This document shows positions 36,066 through 47,328 of a DNA stretch of 64,000 bases, piece by piece. This DNA comes from Mycocentrospora acerina (lineage: Eukaryota; Ascomycota; Dothideomycetes; Pleosporales), in NCBI GenBank assembly GCA_022701365.1, contig JAKUHH010000126.1, positions 1-64,000 on the forward strand. The letters run 5' to 3'. How positions within the stretch are numbered: the stretch's first letter is position 1; every line of letters begins with the position of its first letter. The notes under the pieces were generated by a model, which saw only the letters and a program-made list of their open reading frames with translations, was not told the DNA's origin and did no database searches. The translations under genes and the position numbers were made by a program.

Positions 36066-39000
36066 TTACTTTCCTTCCTCTTCTTCTTCAATGTCCACCA
36101 AAATCTTAGACCGCCGGGCACTTTCTGCGATTTGAAAAAGACGTTCTACTTCGCCACTGCTTTCGCACATAGCTCGGAAGGCGCCATGAGGATCGCGAAG
36201 CAGCTCCCAAGGGGCGCCTTGTTCAACAACAGCACCACGATCCAAGACAATGATGCGGTCGTGGTCGGCGACGGTTGCTAGGCGGTGCGCCACCGTTACA
36301 ATAGTGGCATCGAGTTCCCGCAACACAGCTTGCACCTGCGCATCAGTCGCGTGATCGATTGACGCCGTCGCTTCGTCCATGATAAGAACTCGACTCTGCC
36401 GTAGAAGAGCTCGTGCTAGACAGAGCAGTTGCCGCTGGCCCTGCGACAGGTTAGCCCCAGCTTCGGCGATGGGCGTCGCGGCGTCAAGAATCCCTTCCGT
36501 CTCGGCAGAGGACTGGCACTGTGCTGGCGCTGAGGGGGAGTTGATAGACGATGGATTGCAGCGGTGGGCCGCCGCGCCCAGTAACTTTACGCGCTGGAGC
36601 ACCGAGTTGACTTCGACGTCGGAGTGCTCATGCAGAGGATCTAGGTTGGACCGGACGGTGCCTGCAAACAGGCTGGGGTCCTGGGGCACCATAGTCACAG
36701 ACCTTCGGAGGCGCTCCAGCGTGATTTGGCTAATGTCAACGTCGTCAACCAAAATTGAGCCCGTCTCTGCTTCCAGGGCACGGAAGAGGGCGAGGCCTAG
36801 GGTACTTTTGCCGGCACCTGTACGGCCCACGACACCTACCCGCTCTCCATGGTTGGCACGGAAGGTGACATTGCGAAGGCAGAGGTCCAGCTCTGGTCGA
36901 TATCGTGCCGAGAGCCCTCGAAACTCAACGACGCCGTGCGAAGGCCACATGATGTTTGGGTGGCAGCGTGCCGCGGCAGGATTAGCTTCCTGCTCCGCGT
37001 GAAGGGTCTCGTGGATCCGGTTCACAGAGTTCATGTTCTGCTCGAAGACGGCATACATGCGTACGAGCCAAATAAGGTTGTTCGAGAAGGTCATCGAGTA
37101 AGTCAGTGAGACGGCTGCTGAGCCTGGGTCGATACTGTCGTTCAAGAGGACGAAGACAACGGCCAGTAGAAACAAAAGGTTCCCGAGAAACTCGGTACGG
37201 AGAGCTAGCCACCGATTAGCAGCCCAGAGGTGGAAGTATGGTCGGGACTGCGTATCGATGCAATCTGCATTGCTCTCGATAAATTGCTGCTCCCTATCGT
37301 AGGCACGAATCGTGACTAGCCCGGTGAGAACTTCACCGAATTGCTGAAAAAGAGGGCTACGGGCTTTAGCTTCCAGCCTCTTCAGCTCCCTAGACGAGCG
37401 CAGGTAGAATATGGCAATCCCCCAATATATGGCAACGATGACGCAGCCCACAACTAAGAGCCGGGGCGTGATCCAGGCCATGAGGCCGATGGAGATGGCT
37501 GTATCGAGAACAAGGCTAACAATGTAGATGGTAACTGATGTCACGTCTTGATCAATAATCTCTACATCCTTGCTGAAGCGGTTCATGAGCTGTCCAAGAG
37601 GAGTCGTGTCGAAAAATCGAAACGTGGTCCGCGTAGCGACATCGAGCAGCCTTGCGTGGAGTTTGCGCGAGGCCGTCAGCGATCCGAAGGCCGCCCAAAA
37701 CTCCCTCATCATCACAAACACAATGCCTGAAAGACTAATGAAAGCGAGGACCAAAACATAGTATAGAGGATTGACGGTAGAATGGGAAGAGCCTGTTGGT
37801 ACCTGACCTGCTATCATGAAGTTGTGTCGAGCGCTAGGCGACATGGGGCCAAGCTGGCGCAGGGAAGTCAGATGCAACATAGCATGCGCCGGCAGGATAG
37901 ACTGCGGGTCCGTATGACCTCCATCACCGCTCGAAATGGACTCATTCGACCATTTCCCGATCCAGAGGGTCGACGCCACCCCGGCCATCTGCTCTGCAGC
38001 GAACGTGAGGATCAGAATCACCCAGAATGGCCATGCTCCCATGATAACCAGATAGAGCTTAGTGGCCGCCCACCCTACGACGCCTTTCTCTTCGGTATTC
38101 GGATCATCCTCGATTTGTGACACCTGATCGACGGATTGCACGGCGAAATCTGGAGCGTTCTCTTGTGGCAGAAGGCGGGGTTCGCATGCATCAGACTGCC
38201 TCTCGGGTGAGCCAGACGCGTCCTTTAACTGCAGAAGCTCTAGTTCCAAGGCGTTTTGGATAACTAAAGGGAACACACCCGCTTTCACGACGTGATCAGG
38301 AGTCCCATGGGCAACAATGCGACCCTTGTCTAGAGCGATGACGAAGTCAGCCACGGGTACACACAGCGCGGCATTATGTGTGACGAGGATACAGGTCCGG
38401 CCCTGGCGGGGAAGTTCTTTGATACAGTTTTCGAAAACCGACTGGGCAGTATGCGGATCTAGGGCGCTGAGACAGTCGTCGAGTAGCACGTCACGAGAAT
38501 GAGAGTAGATCGCTCTGGCAAGGGAGATGCGCTGCTTTTGTCCACCAGAAAGTGTGACACCATTTTCGCCGATGATAGTGGCATCACCGGCGTTCATACA
38601 ATCCAGATCGTGCTCGAGAGCACATATAGCGATAGTGTGTTGGTACCTTTTCGCATCAAACGGAGTCGAGAACAGTATATTATCGCGAATCGTCGCATTG
38701 AACAGCCAGGGGCTCTGGGCGACGTACGCGCGGTTTTGCGTGGAGGGGAAGAAGAAAGTTCCTTCGGCCAGGCGCATCTCTCCTAGTAGAGCCAGCAGTA
38801 GGGACGTTTTGCCCGAACCTGTCGGGCCCACGATTACATTAAGCTTTCCCGTGTGGAAGCGGAAGTCCAGATTACTCAACTCAAAGGATGCGGTGGCGCT
38901 GAGCGCCGTAGCACCAACCTCGCCCCAGCTGAAGTGAGCATGATGGAAACCCATCACGAGCTCGCCTTTTGTGTCTCTCAAAGCAATACCGGCCGTCGTC

Positions 39001-40901
39001 CACCCATCTTCTGACTCCTGCAAGAACTCCTCAATACGTCTCAGGGATACGCCTGCTTCCTTGACCTGCGCCAATACGTGTCCTAGGTTTCCCAGGGGAA
39101 CACGAAGGAGTGTAAACATGGATATGGATGCAAACGCCAGAGAAGGGCGTAACATCTTACCCTCCACTATCGTGTAGCAGAGGAAAGATAGAAATGTAAC
39201 AAGGACCGGCACGGCATGCCAGGCGGTGTTGGCAACGGCCCACAAGATGAAGCGACAGCGTAAACTCTTCAGCTCCGTGATCCGTGCGCTATTCACCAGC
39301 GTGCTGAAATGGTGCTCCCAGGCGAAGTATTTCACGGCGCGGATGTTTCGGAACAGGTCATTGGTACGATAAATGCGTTGATCTGTAGAAGTCATCATTT
39401 TTTCCTGATTCTGGGTTAGGCGTTTGCTCAACGTGATGTTGAAGGGTATCATAATAAGCATCATGGTGATACCAGACAAGGCGCTCCAGCCCAGAAGCCG
39501 GTATAGAATCGTGACGGTAACGACAATCTGTATAGGGGCTTGGATAGCCAGAAGATGCAGGTTAGACATGGCATCACCAACCTTGTAGCTATCAATTGAC
39601 ATCAAGTTAACAGCATTCCCAGTACCCACCTCGTCGCCCGCAATGTCAACCCCGTCTGCTTGCTGGCTAGCAAATCCAACGGTGGGTGCATCGATCGGCA
39701 ACGCAATGGCAGGTTTTTGGGCTGTCATCGCTAACCGAGCCCATCTTTTCAATTTACCCAGCATTTTCTCGGCGCCTTGCGGATTTGCAAATATTTGCGG
39801 CCCTCTACGGAATGGCTTTTGGCGCAGAGCCTTACGAAAAACCTCACCAATCAGCAAAGCGCGTGCCCGAAGGCACAATTTGTGACCTAGCCAGAGGGCC
39901 TGTCCATCTGCGACCGACTTGATGAAATCCACTAGCGGAAATAGGATGACCAGAAGCCAGAGTACGTTTCGGGGGTAACGTCCAGGCTCTTCAAGGGAGC
40001 TCAGGATCAGATTCAGAAGTAAGGCAGGGGCTACGGCAAGGAATCCAGCGATGGAAGCCCATGTGCCCTGCAATATCAATAATCCCTTGAAAAGAGACGC
40101 CAACTTCCATACCAATGCCGTGTTCCTCTTTAGTTGTCGACAAGAGGCCGAAAGGGTCCGGGCTGTGTCTGCATGGTCAAAGTGCCGCATCATGTTGGTA
40201 TCGATACCCTTGTTGTACCCTTTCATCAACATGGGATCCATCCAGAAGAAGGTTAGACGCGAAAAGATCGACGCTCGTTGCTCGAGCGAAGTTGATTCTG
40301 TTGTGTAGTGGCTTCCCGTGAAGAGAATAAAGCCAACGAGCATCGTCCTGAGGCTGAGATCGAGAAGTAGCGTATAGATAGTAAGGTTAAAGTCGCTACG
40401 GATCAACGCAGAACGAAAAAAAATCATTGCAAAGAGCCACTGAGTGAAATAGATGGTGGCAGAATGCCCCCAGGGCCGGTGTTGCTGCCACCATGTCCTC
40501 TTCGCAATGAAAGGCAGAATCAGGATCAATATGGAATATAACCAGGATGCAACTCCTACTGCTGGTCGGAAGAGAGGAAGTCCGTCAGAAAATGCCTGCG
40601 AGAATGAGACGACGTTGACGCTGAGCAGCCCACCAAGCACAACCAGCTCGCCCAAAGTAGCTCCGCTCAAGAGAGCTGCGGGCTTCCAGCTTAAATTGAG
40701 TTGGCCCGCATAACATTCGCAGTGCGGACACTCCTCGACGTCTGCGCTGGTATCACCTGACACGGCGGCAACCTGGACTAGTGGTCGCTGTCGATGTTCA
40801 TCGCAGGCAGCTCTCTGGTACCGATTAGCATTCACGTAAAAATGAATGACCAAGCTTGTAGCGGAGGCTAGGACAATACAAGTCGGAAACAGCAGGTTCA
40901 T
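36066..40901 (-). CDS. ABCC-type (MRP-like) full ABC transporter
   Basis: Single exon, 1,611 aa, true ATG at 40901. The order is TMD0 (about five helices in the first 200 residues), TMD1, NBD1, TMD2, NBD2, as in long ABCC proteins. NBD1: Walker A GPTGSGKTS (about residue 690), signature LSGGQKQRISLARA (about 785), Walker B LLDDCLSALD, with Asp in place of the catalytic Glu as is usual for NBD1 of this subfamily. NBD2: Walker A GRTGAGKST (about 1357), signature LSQGQRQLLCLARA, Walker B LIMDEATASID (about 1508) with the catalytic Glu. It therefore has one degenerate and one consensus ATP site. It would export organic anions or peptides at the plasma or vacuolar membrane. Same strand as the MFS, PLP enzyme and dioxygenase next to it, so it is a likely exporter or self-protection pump for the NRPS product. 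Confidence 0.95.
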   Translation of the reverse strand: MNLLFPTCIVLASATSLVIHFYVNANRYQRAACDEHRQRPLVQVAAVSGDTSADVEECPHCECYAGQLNLSWKPAALLSGATLGELVVLGGLLSVNVVSFSQAFSDGLPLFRPAVGVASWLYSILILILPFIAKRTWWQQHRPWGHSATIYFTQWLFAMIFFRSALIRSDFNLTIYTLLLDLSLRTMLVGFILFTGSHYTTESTSLEQRASIFSRLTFFWMDPMLMKGYNKGIDTNMMRHFDHADTARTLSASCRQLKRNTALVWKLASLFKGLLILQGTWASIAGFLAVAPALLLNLILSSLEEPGRYPRNVLWLLVILFPLVDFIKSVADGQALWLGHKLCLRARALLIGEVFRKALRQKPFRRGPQIFANPQGAEKMLGKLKRWARLAMTAQKPAIALPIDAPTVGFASQQADGVDIAGDEVGTGNAVNLMSIDSYKVGDAMSNLHLLAIQAPIQIVVTVTILYRLLGWSALSGITMMLIMIPFNITLSKRLTQNQEKMMTSTDQRIYRTNDLFRNIRAVKYFAWEHHFSTLVNSARITELKSLRCRFILWAVANTAWHAVPVLVTFLSFLCYTIVEGKMLRPSLAFASISMFTLLRVPLGNLGHVLAQVKEAGVSLRRIEEFLQESEDGWTTAGIALRDTKGELVMGFHHAHFSWGEVGATALSATASFELSNLDFRFHTGKLNVIVGPTGSGKTSLLLALLGEMRLAEGTFFFPSTQNRAYVAQSPWLFNATIRDNILFSTPFDAKRYQHTIAICALEHDLDCMNAGDATIIGENGVTLSGGQKQRISLARAIYSHSRDVLLDDCLSALDPHTAQSVFENCIKELPRQGRTCILVTHNAALCVPVADFVIALDKGRIVAHGTPDHVVKAGVFPLVIQNALELELLQLKDASGSPERQSDACEPRLLPQENAPDFAVQSVDQVSQIEDDPNTEEKGVVGWAATKLYLVIMGAWPFWVILILTFAAEQMAGVASTLWIGKWSNESISSGDGGHTDPQSILPAHAMLHLTSLRQLGPMSPSARHNFMIAGQVPTGSSHSTVNPLYYVLVLAFISLSGIVFVMMREFWAAFGSLTASRKLHARLLDVATRTTFRFFDTTPLGQLMNRFSKDVEIIDQDVTSVTIYIVSLVLDTAISIGLMAWITPRLLVVGCVIVAIYWGIAIFYLRSSRELKRLEAKARSPLFQQFGEVLTGLVTIRAYDREQQFIESNADCIDTQSRPYFHLWAANRWLALRTEFLGNLLFLLAVVFVLLNDSIDPGSAAVSLTYSMTFSNNLIWLVRMYAVFEQNMNSVNRIHETLHAEQEANPAAARCHPNIMWPSHGVVEFRGLSARYRPELDLCLRNVTFRANHGERVGVVGRTGAGKSTLGLALFRALEAETGSILVDDVDISQITLERLRRSVTMVPQDPSLFAGTVRSNLDPLHEHSDVEVNSVLQRVKLLGAAAHRCNPSSINSPSAPAQCQSSAETEGILDAATPIAEAGANLSQGQRQLLCLARALLRQSRVLIMDEATASIDHATDAQVQAVLRELDATIVTVAHRLATVADHDRIIVLDRGAVVEQGAPWELLRDPHGAFRAMCESSGEVERLFQIAESARRSKILVDIEEEEEGK

Positions 40902-41834
40902 GAATCTTGGCTCGTTAGTTTACGGATCGTGGGATTTGACAGGAGGCTACGGCGCCGATAACCTACCTGTCCCGGAAGCAGGCAGTAAAGTCGTCCTCTT
41001 GCCATATCGGACATCCGCAGAACAAAGGGCCTTCCATCGTCTTGATAGCTGTCGATGCGCAGACTGGCAGCGATGCTGCAGCGATATGCTTGCGCAAAAT
41101 CAGGCAGTGGTAAGCAGTCAACCTTTCCCGGGATATGGCGGTGTGGGGGCCAACGACAGGGCGTAACGCTAGGGAATGTGCCAAAGGAGCGTCTAACGAC
41201 AAAGCTTTACCTCGAAAGCATCAGTAGGACAGGAAAAACAAGCTGGAAATAAAACACTCTGCAGTGCGGATCTTGATCAATGTCGTCAATGGAAGGGGTT
41301 CATGATGAAGGCAAGGTTGACATGTCAAATGATAGTCTAGTAGTTTATAGATTTTTTTCGCACGTCCGGTCAGATACGATCGCCGAATCTAGGGGTAATA
41401 GAAAAAGACGAGAAAACAATAGAACGCCACGAGGCTCAAGGAGTGCGTTCCCTGGCAGCTAAAAGGGTACCTATGGCGCCGATGGCTTATTTACCACTGT
41501 ACAGGAGCCAATAGTAGCACTCGAAGAGAGATAACGCGTAGATCTGACAGCCACAATTGGCGCTAGCATAGGAATAGAGGAAAATACTGCTGGGACAGGC
41601 ATCGTCGTAGCTGAAGATCAGCAGATGTACTTCCACACAGAGTCCATTAATGGCTTACTAACTAGACAATACAAAAAAATTCTAGCTGGAGCTGGCGGAG
41701 AGATCTGCAGGAAAAAGCACAAAGATAGAAATGAGGTGGAGGGGAATACCAATCGGCTGTCTTGGAGAGGACGCCTTCTAATGCCAAAGACGCAGAAAAA
41801 TCCCGAGCATGTCGGCATGGCAGTGCTCCTACTG
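40902..41834. other. Promoter region of the ABC transporter
   Basis: 933 bp between two leftward genes, no gene seen. It contains scattered CGG/CCG triplets (for example around 41368-41390), but no clear TATA box was assigned. Confidence 0.5.
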
Positions 41835-43563
41835 CTAGTGGGATTGCCGCAGGGATCTCGTCAGAATGAGACAGATAAAAACCATACTGGCGTTGCCCAG
41901 GTAAAGGAGTCCCCGCGGGAGACCCGGGTTGGCAAGGATCCATAGAAAGAAGCCCGTCCATAGTGGCGTACCGACAATAGCTGCCAGCGTCTGGACTGTG
42001 CGGATGCTCACGTAGAGCCTCTGTACTGCGTCCTTGTTGGACAAGCCACTGGTAGCGAAAGAACGCAAGGCATCAGACAACCCCATGCTCGTGGCGGTGA
42101 CGGCCACGCCCACGGCATAAATGGCTAAAGACGGCGCCATGGCGATGACTAATACGCCCGACAGGCTTGCTAGCAAACTGACTACGATGATGCAAAAGTC
42201 TACGGCCTCTTTGGTATGCAGCCGCGGGCGGAGAACGTACTTGGATAACAAAGGCAGAGCGAAGAGGGTAAGAGCCGAGACAACTTGTTCCATGGCGGTG
42301 ACCTGGTCGACGTGAGAGAGGCTGGAGTGAAAGGTGCCCGAGGCCCACTGTGGCGACGTTATCGAGACGACTGCTGCGATTGTGCTCCCAAAATACAACA
42401 TCATGACTTGTCGAGTGAACGGATGGCGCACGGTCTGGACGACGAGCTCCATCGAAAGGTAAAGGTCAACCGTGGCGGCACGGAGCAGAGACTGAAACAC
42501 AGTCGGTGCATGCGCTTTCGTGGATACGTGGTTTTCGACGCCGTCCACCACCAATGGAGCACCAGACGGGACTGGGGCGCCGGTAGAGTCAGACGACATC
42601 AGAGAGCGGCATTCTTCTCCCGAGGAATCATCAGTGTTGTAAGTCTGACGTGATGGTTCGTCGTGATGAGGAAATAGGGCGACGAGCGGCACAAGCAAAA
42701 CATATACACCAATAATCAGTCCACATGTTATAAAGACATTCACGTTTAGAAGTCGTGCGCCGATGAAGGTGCCGAGTGACATCATTCCAATCAGGATGGC
42801 ACTAAGAAGATTGAAGGTGCCAGTCCTAGTAAAGCATGGTGGTCAGTGAGTGGGCATGTCTGGGGGTTGGTGCACATGGTGAATGGAGTCGAGGGCGAAC
42901 AAAGTACTCACATCCCGTCTTCAGGCACACTCTCAGCAATGTAGAGGTAGAGGAGAATTTCGCGCACGGGTGTACCGCCCCCAACCAGGTCGAAGAGGCC
43001 AGAGAGAAGCACCCAGTTGATACTGTTGATGGTGTTGTAAAAGTAGACTATGGAGCGGGGTTGCCGTCAGCTTTCTTGGACACACCAAAGCACGACGTAG
43101 GCATTGTCGAGCGGGGCGGGGGGCAGGCCACGCACACACGGTTGCATACCACAACATGCGTAACGCGAAGCTTGTTGTGTTGAGGAGAAGAACGTTTCTC
43201 TTGCCGACAAGCGACGCCAGCCGGGTATAGATGGGGCTGACCAAGAAGCCTGAGGGCCATGATTAACGAGGGAGCATAGGGCTAGAGCGTGCAAAGTCTC
43301 GCACAGGTTATGAGGATGGAAAAGTCGAGAGTGCCCGCAAACAAGGCCACCTGTGACTGCAAAGCCTCGCCTTTGCACATGGCCTCTGGCACGCTGCCAT
43401 CAGGCCGCACCACGGCTGGGTCTTGGGCGGCGTAGAAGCCCCGACAGAGGGCCTGTTCGATGAGAAACGTCTGCGAGGCCTTGGTCATGGCGCAGCCGAG
43501 GCCGTCGAGTGCCATGGCGAGCATGGCGCACCATTGCACCGACAGCCGGGCGTGGTGCAGCAT
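41835..43563 (-). CDS. MFS transporter, four exons, probable product exporter
   Basis: Model: complement(join(41835..42825, 42912..43047, 43136..43249, 43305..43563)), 499 aa, introns of 55-88 bp; all junctions keep phase. Exon 1 starts MLHHARLSVQW and runs through the first helix (MLAMALDGLG). Exon 2 has FLVSPIYTRLASLVGKRNVLLL, the loop-2 motif A region of MFS proteins. Exon 3 holds NTINSINWVLLSGLFDLVGGG. The last exon has the long central loop with acidic residues and the second six-helix bundle. It lacks the marks of sugar carriers and resembles fungal secondary-metabolite exporters. The start is the weak point: an open frame continues upstream to 43992, but that part encodes low-complexity Cys/Leu repeats and is unlikely to be real. 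It is the second transporter in the cluster. Confidence 0.75.
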
Positions 43564-44086
43564 GAGGGGGCGGCTTGGATGGCGAACGCTGTGCTTGGCT
43601 AGAATGTAGAATGTGGCGAAGAGGCTGGGGGCAGAGAAGAGAAACGCTGTTGGGAAACGGCCACACGGGCGGCGAACAGAAAGGCCAATGGGGACAAGGG
43701 ACACAAGCAACAGGAACAATAGAGACGGCAGGCACAGCAGGCACAGTAGACATAGCAGGCACAGCAGGCACAGCAGGGAAAACAGGGATGCGACACAGCA
43801 TTTGTACAATGGTCCTCCCTCGAGCGTTTGCTTCTGCCTGGGCACCTGGCGCCGCTGCCCCGCCGTATGCCCAACGGCTCGAAACGGGGCAAATGACGCG
43901 CATGGCACGCATGACACGGCCAGATGCACCACTGCCTGCCGCCGCCTGCCACTGCCTGCCACTGCCCACCAGCAGCTGGAGAAGCCTGTCATTTGGCCAA
44001 GTCACCACACCGTCGAGGCTCGCCTACCCCGGCTTGTGCCGCCTATCAGCGCCCCACGCAGGCCACCCCCCGCGTTGCCGTGGGGC
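43564..44086. other. Short intergenic region with minisatellite
   Basis: Region between the MFS start and the PLP-enzyme stop. It is dominated by short repeats and open on both strands only because of low complexity. Confidence 0.6.
43728..43785 (+). repeat. 9-bp minisatellite
   Basis: Five to six tandem copies of GGCACAGCA, with variants such as GGCACAGTA and GACATAGCA. On the minus strand it would read as a Cys/Leu repeat, which explains the long spurious ORF there. Confidence 0.8.
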
Positions 44087-45400
44087 TCAGAGGCGGGAGC
44101 TACCAACGCCTGACCCACAGTATCCGTAGCCAAGCTGGCCCGGAGCCCCGTTCTCCAGTGCCCTGCTGATGCGCCTCAGGCCCTCCTCCAGGTAGTCGCT
44201 CGGGTGCGCGAATCCAATGCGGAACATGTCCAGCGACTCGCTGTCAAAGTTGCCTCCCCATGCCAGGTAGACCTTCTGCTCGCACAATGCTTCCTTGACC
44301 TCCTCTACCGCCGCCCGTCTGCCGGCGCGTTCCGGGTACCGGCGGCGGTACGCCTTGCCCAGGTCCGCCCACACGAACAGAGCCGCGTGCGTGCCCGCCG
44401 TGAAGGGGATGGCGTGCCGCCGCAGGAAGTCGGTGGTGAAGGCGTAGGCGCTTGCCAGCCGTCGCCGGCTCTCCTCCAGGTAGCCGGTCGTAAACCTGTC
44501 GTCTTCCAGCATCTGTGCTACCACGTGGTCTGTGATGGACGACGGGTACGAGTAGATGGCGACGGAGCCCAGAGCCGCCCGCAGCCCGCAGTTGCCTGGC
44601 GAGACGAGACATCCCATCCGCCATCCGTTGGCGCCAAAGTCCTTGGACACGCCCCACAACACGTGCACCAAGGCGGGATTGATGACACCGTCGAGGTCTA
44701 GGGACAGCACCGATGTGAAGGCCGGCTCACTCCATACAGACAGGGCGTACACCTCGTCACTCACCAAATGGATCTGAAATCTCTCACAGAGCAACAGCAA
44801 GGCCTGGAGAACATCGCGTGGGTAGCAGCGGCCCAGCGGGTTGTGAGGCGAACACAGGAGCAGGCCCTTGACGACGATGCCTTGCCCTCGTGCACGCACG
44901 AGGGCCTCCTCATAGCACCCAACGGCCGCCAGGCCCAGGGGGTCCAACTCGCCAAACGTCACGGGCACCGTCCGCACCCGTGGCCGTAGGCTGAGCGTCA
45001 ACTCTCCATAGTAGGGCCTGCCCAGGAGGAAAGCATCGTCCGGGTCGGCCAGAGCCCATGCCGTGTGCTCGAGCGCGCTGGAAACGCCGTTTGTGACTAA
45101 GATTTGGTAGGCTTCCAAGGGCCGATGGGTTTTCAGCTGTCGGCTCAGAAACCTGGCCAGTGCATGTCGCAGTCGTTGACTGCCCAGCGGGCCATCCTGG
45201 TACGTGAGAACGCTACCTTGTAGACTGACGTGGTTTGTGAGAAACTCCTGGAGCTCAGCTTGCATCAGGTGGTTTTCTGCCACGCCTAGGTTCACAGAGC
45301 CCCTTGGGTTGTTGTGCCTGTTCCATAGATCCTTCATAACGTCCCACATCTCATTGAATGCGTTACTGGGAACTTGCCCCTGACCTCTTTTCGAGAGCAT
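44087..45400 (-). CDS. PLP-dependent fold-type-I enzyme, ACC-synthase-like / GliI-like
   Basis: Single exon, 437 aa. I chose ATG at 45400 because MLSKRG is the usual start of fungal ACC-synthase-like proteins; the open frame extends further only with a non-ATG codon. Family marks: VNLGVAENHLM near the N-terminus, LTYQDGPLGSQRLR, TNGVSSALE, CSPHNPLGRCY (the PLP-ring Asn), HLVSDEVYALSVW (Asp-Glu-Val-Tyr), VSKDFGANGWRMG with the Schiff-base Lys, and FRIGFAHP with the carboxylate-binding Arg. Two activities are known in this family: forming 1-aminocyclopropane-1-carboxylate from S-adenosylmethionine, and C-S bond cleavage as in gliotoxin GliI; some members are plain aminotransferases. The cluster has none of the other epidithiodioxopiperazine genes, so I favour supply of an unusual amino acid to the NRPS. 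The call between activities is not possible by eye. Confidence 0.85.
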   Translation of the reverse strand: MLSKRGQGQVPSNAFNEMWDVMKDLWNRHNNPRGSVNLGVAENHLMQAELQEFLTNHVSLQGSVLTYQDGPLGSQRLRHALARFLSRQLKTHRPLEAYQILVTNGVSSALEHTAWALADPDDAFLLGRPYYGELTLSLRPRVRTVPVTFGELDPLGLAAVGCYEEALVRARGQGIVVKGLLLCSPHNPLGRCYPRDVLQALLLLCERFQIHLVSDEVYALSVWSEPAFTSVLSLDLDGVINPALVHVLWGVSKDFGANGWRMGCLVSPGNCGLRAALGSVAIYSYPSSITDHVVAQMLEDDRFTTGYLEESRRRLASAYAFTTDFLRRHAIPFTAGTHAALFVWADLGKAYRRRYPERAGRRAAVEEVKEALCEQKVYLAWGGNFDSESLDMFRIGFAHPSDYLEEGLRRISRALENGAPGQLGYGYCGSGVGSSRL

Positions 45401-47328
45401 GACGTAGGGAGCGAATGGATGCCTTTTGAAAAGCTGCTGGGATGGAGGAGATGCCAACCAGTTGTGTGGGCTTGAGGCTTGCACAGGACTTTGTAGAGGT
45501 ATTGTGGTTGCCTGAGTGAGTCGATAAACAGCTGGATTCAAACTTTAGGCACTCTGGGTCTGTGAAAAACACATGGAGATGCAAGTAAAGACACTCACGG
45601 GATTCTTCTTGTTTCGTTGTATGCAACCAAAGTATCATATGTGGGCCGCTAGCACGGCATAGTGAGCAGTATTAGCTGAGCGACAGTGACAATCCATGTA
45701 CGTAAATTTATCCAACATCAATTGTAAGGACTTGACATTGCGATTGCATTATGACGGCAGCGCTATTCGACATCGAGTGCAGGTATTTTATTTGAGTGTA
45801 CTCTACTCGACCCAGGGTCCGGCTAGAACACGGGTAGGACTGTTTAGCAGATACCTTACTATTGGTGGCCGAACAGCTAACTTCTCTGATTTGTGGATGT
45901 TGGTTTACTCCTGCACGGTTGAGCAAGTACAGATCTGTAATAAGTATGGTTGCACAAATCTTGCAACTTGGACCTCACGCTTGTCGCTATTGAAGAGAGA
46001 AAATAATTGAACAACGCCAAAATAGTAGTCAAAGCCTACACAACCGCGCACATGCGATGTGTTTTCACGTCCTGCATTACACCTTGCATATTTGGTTATA
46101 AAGACTGCAGATAACAATACCGATCAATCCCCATGTCAGTTGGTATTGCTTTTTTACGCAGTACCTCGCTTATAAAATCACTCTCTAGCTAGAACTGTTA
46201 AGTAGGGCTCTAAGCGAAAAATGCCAAGAGGTCAGGGGCCGCACACGGCTCGGCAACGGACTACGGACCGACGATCGTTACCCGCTAGTACCCAGCGCGG
46301 CAGCTGACGTAGATGGGACAAGGGTTAGGGATGGAGCACAACTAACGCTAATGTGGCAGGGGTGGGTAGCCAATAATAAATGCTAGAGGGTTGTGGAAAG
46401 TACTTGCAATAATTCTCGTTGTAGTTGAATTGTACAACGAACTCACAGTATTTATTTCTGGGTATTAATTCTTCATGTGAAAAAAACCAATCTCGTAAAA
46501 CTTTTACAAGATAGGCTGTTGGTGAGATCTATCGTTTGTTAAAATAGTGGATGAGGAACTGCCCAGCGCGTCTCAAAATCGCCACCCTTGACAGGTTAAC
46601 GCCTCTGCTGAGTTGGCATGTCAGCAGCTACCTTAGTAACTATACCTTGTAACTAGGTAAATAGTTATTAAGACTATTTTAATTGCTTTGGTATTGATAC
46701 TTATCAAATGTTTTAGGTATATTACAATTGTTCACATTGAAAACCAGAGTTGTTTGACTCATCCTATTGGTTACTTACTTTAACCCATCAGGGTCATCGG
46801 TGCTCAACTTCGTCAGTTTAGGCAGTGAATTGCGACCCTGATCAGCTGCAAAATCACGTAATTGCTGGAGCAACGTGGCGTGATGCCCGTCTGCGTCGAA
46901 TACGAGGCCAAAATAAGACCTTGTGACGCTGTCTAAAATTTACTCGTGCCGTCCAAACAAAACTTCCAACGCTTGCATGTGGATTAAGATAAAAAGCATC
47001 ATTCGTGCTTCCCTAGATCTGTACTGCGTTTGTCTGATCGGTCTGCCATATGCTAGTAGGGGTGTGCAGAGAAGCTCGGAAAAATAAAAACTAAATACTG
47101 TAGGTCTTGTCGAATCGCTGCAGTAAAGGTTCCCATGGTCGCAGGATTAGTGGATCTTCAAACCTGTGTAACGTTTGATTCACGATAATTCCCGCGGACC
47201 CCTCCTTCTGCCTCCACTACTAGCATGGACTAATCCAATCTACACGGTAGTCGAGAGTAATCCAATACGAACTTGAGATAATTACATATGTATTCCCTTG
47301 CTTCACAAGCTGCTTGCAAGAATATCAA
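45401..47328. other. 1.9-kb intergenic region, no gene seen
   Basis: Between the PLP enzyme and the dioxygenase. Short ORFs on both strands have no recognisable domain. A more GC-rich patch at about 46220-46370 does not fold into an obvious tRNA. Something may have been lost here. Confidence 0.5.

Noticed and set aside
36379..37002. Long plus-strand ORF (207 aa) inside the ABC transporter
   Set aside because: It is the antisense shadow of the NBD2 coding region and has no domain or start context of its own.
43400..44113. Several overlapping 160-240 aa ORFs on both strands
   Set aside because: They are created by the 9-bp minisatellite and GC-rich low complexity. Only the part of the minus frame up to 43563 belongs to the MFS gene.
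45401..45541. N-terminal extension of the PLP enzyme
   Set aside because: The extension has no ATG (it begins with TTG) and relatives start at the MLSKRG position.
46200..46400. GC-rich patch as possible tRNA or ncRNA
   Set aside because: No cloverleaf arms or T-loop GGTTCGA pattern could be paired.
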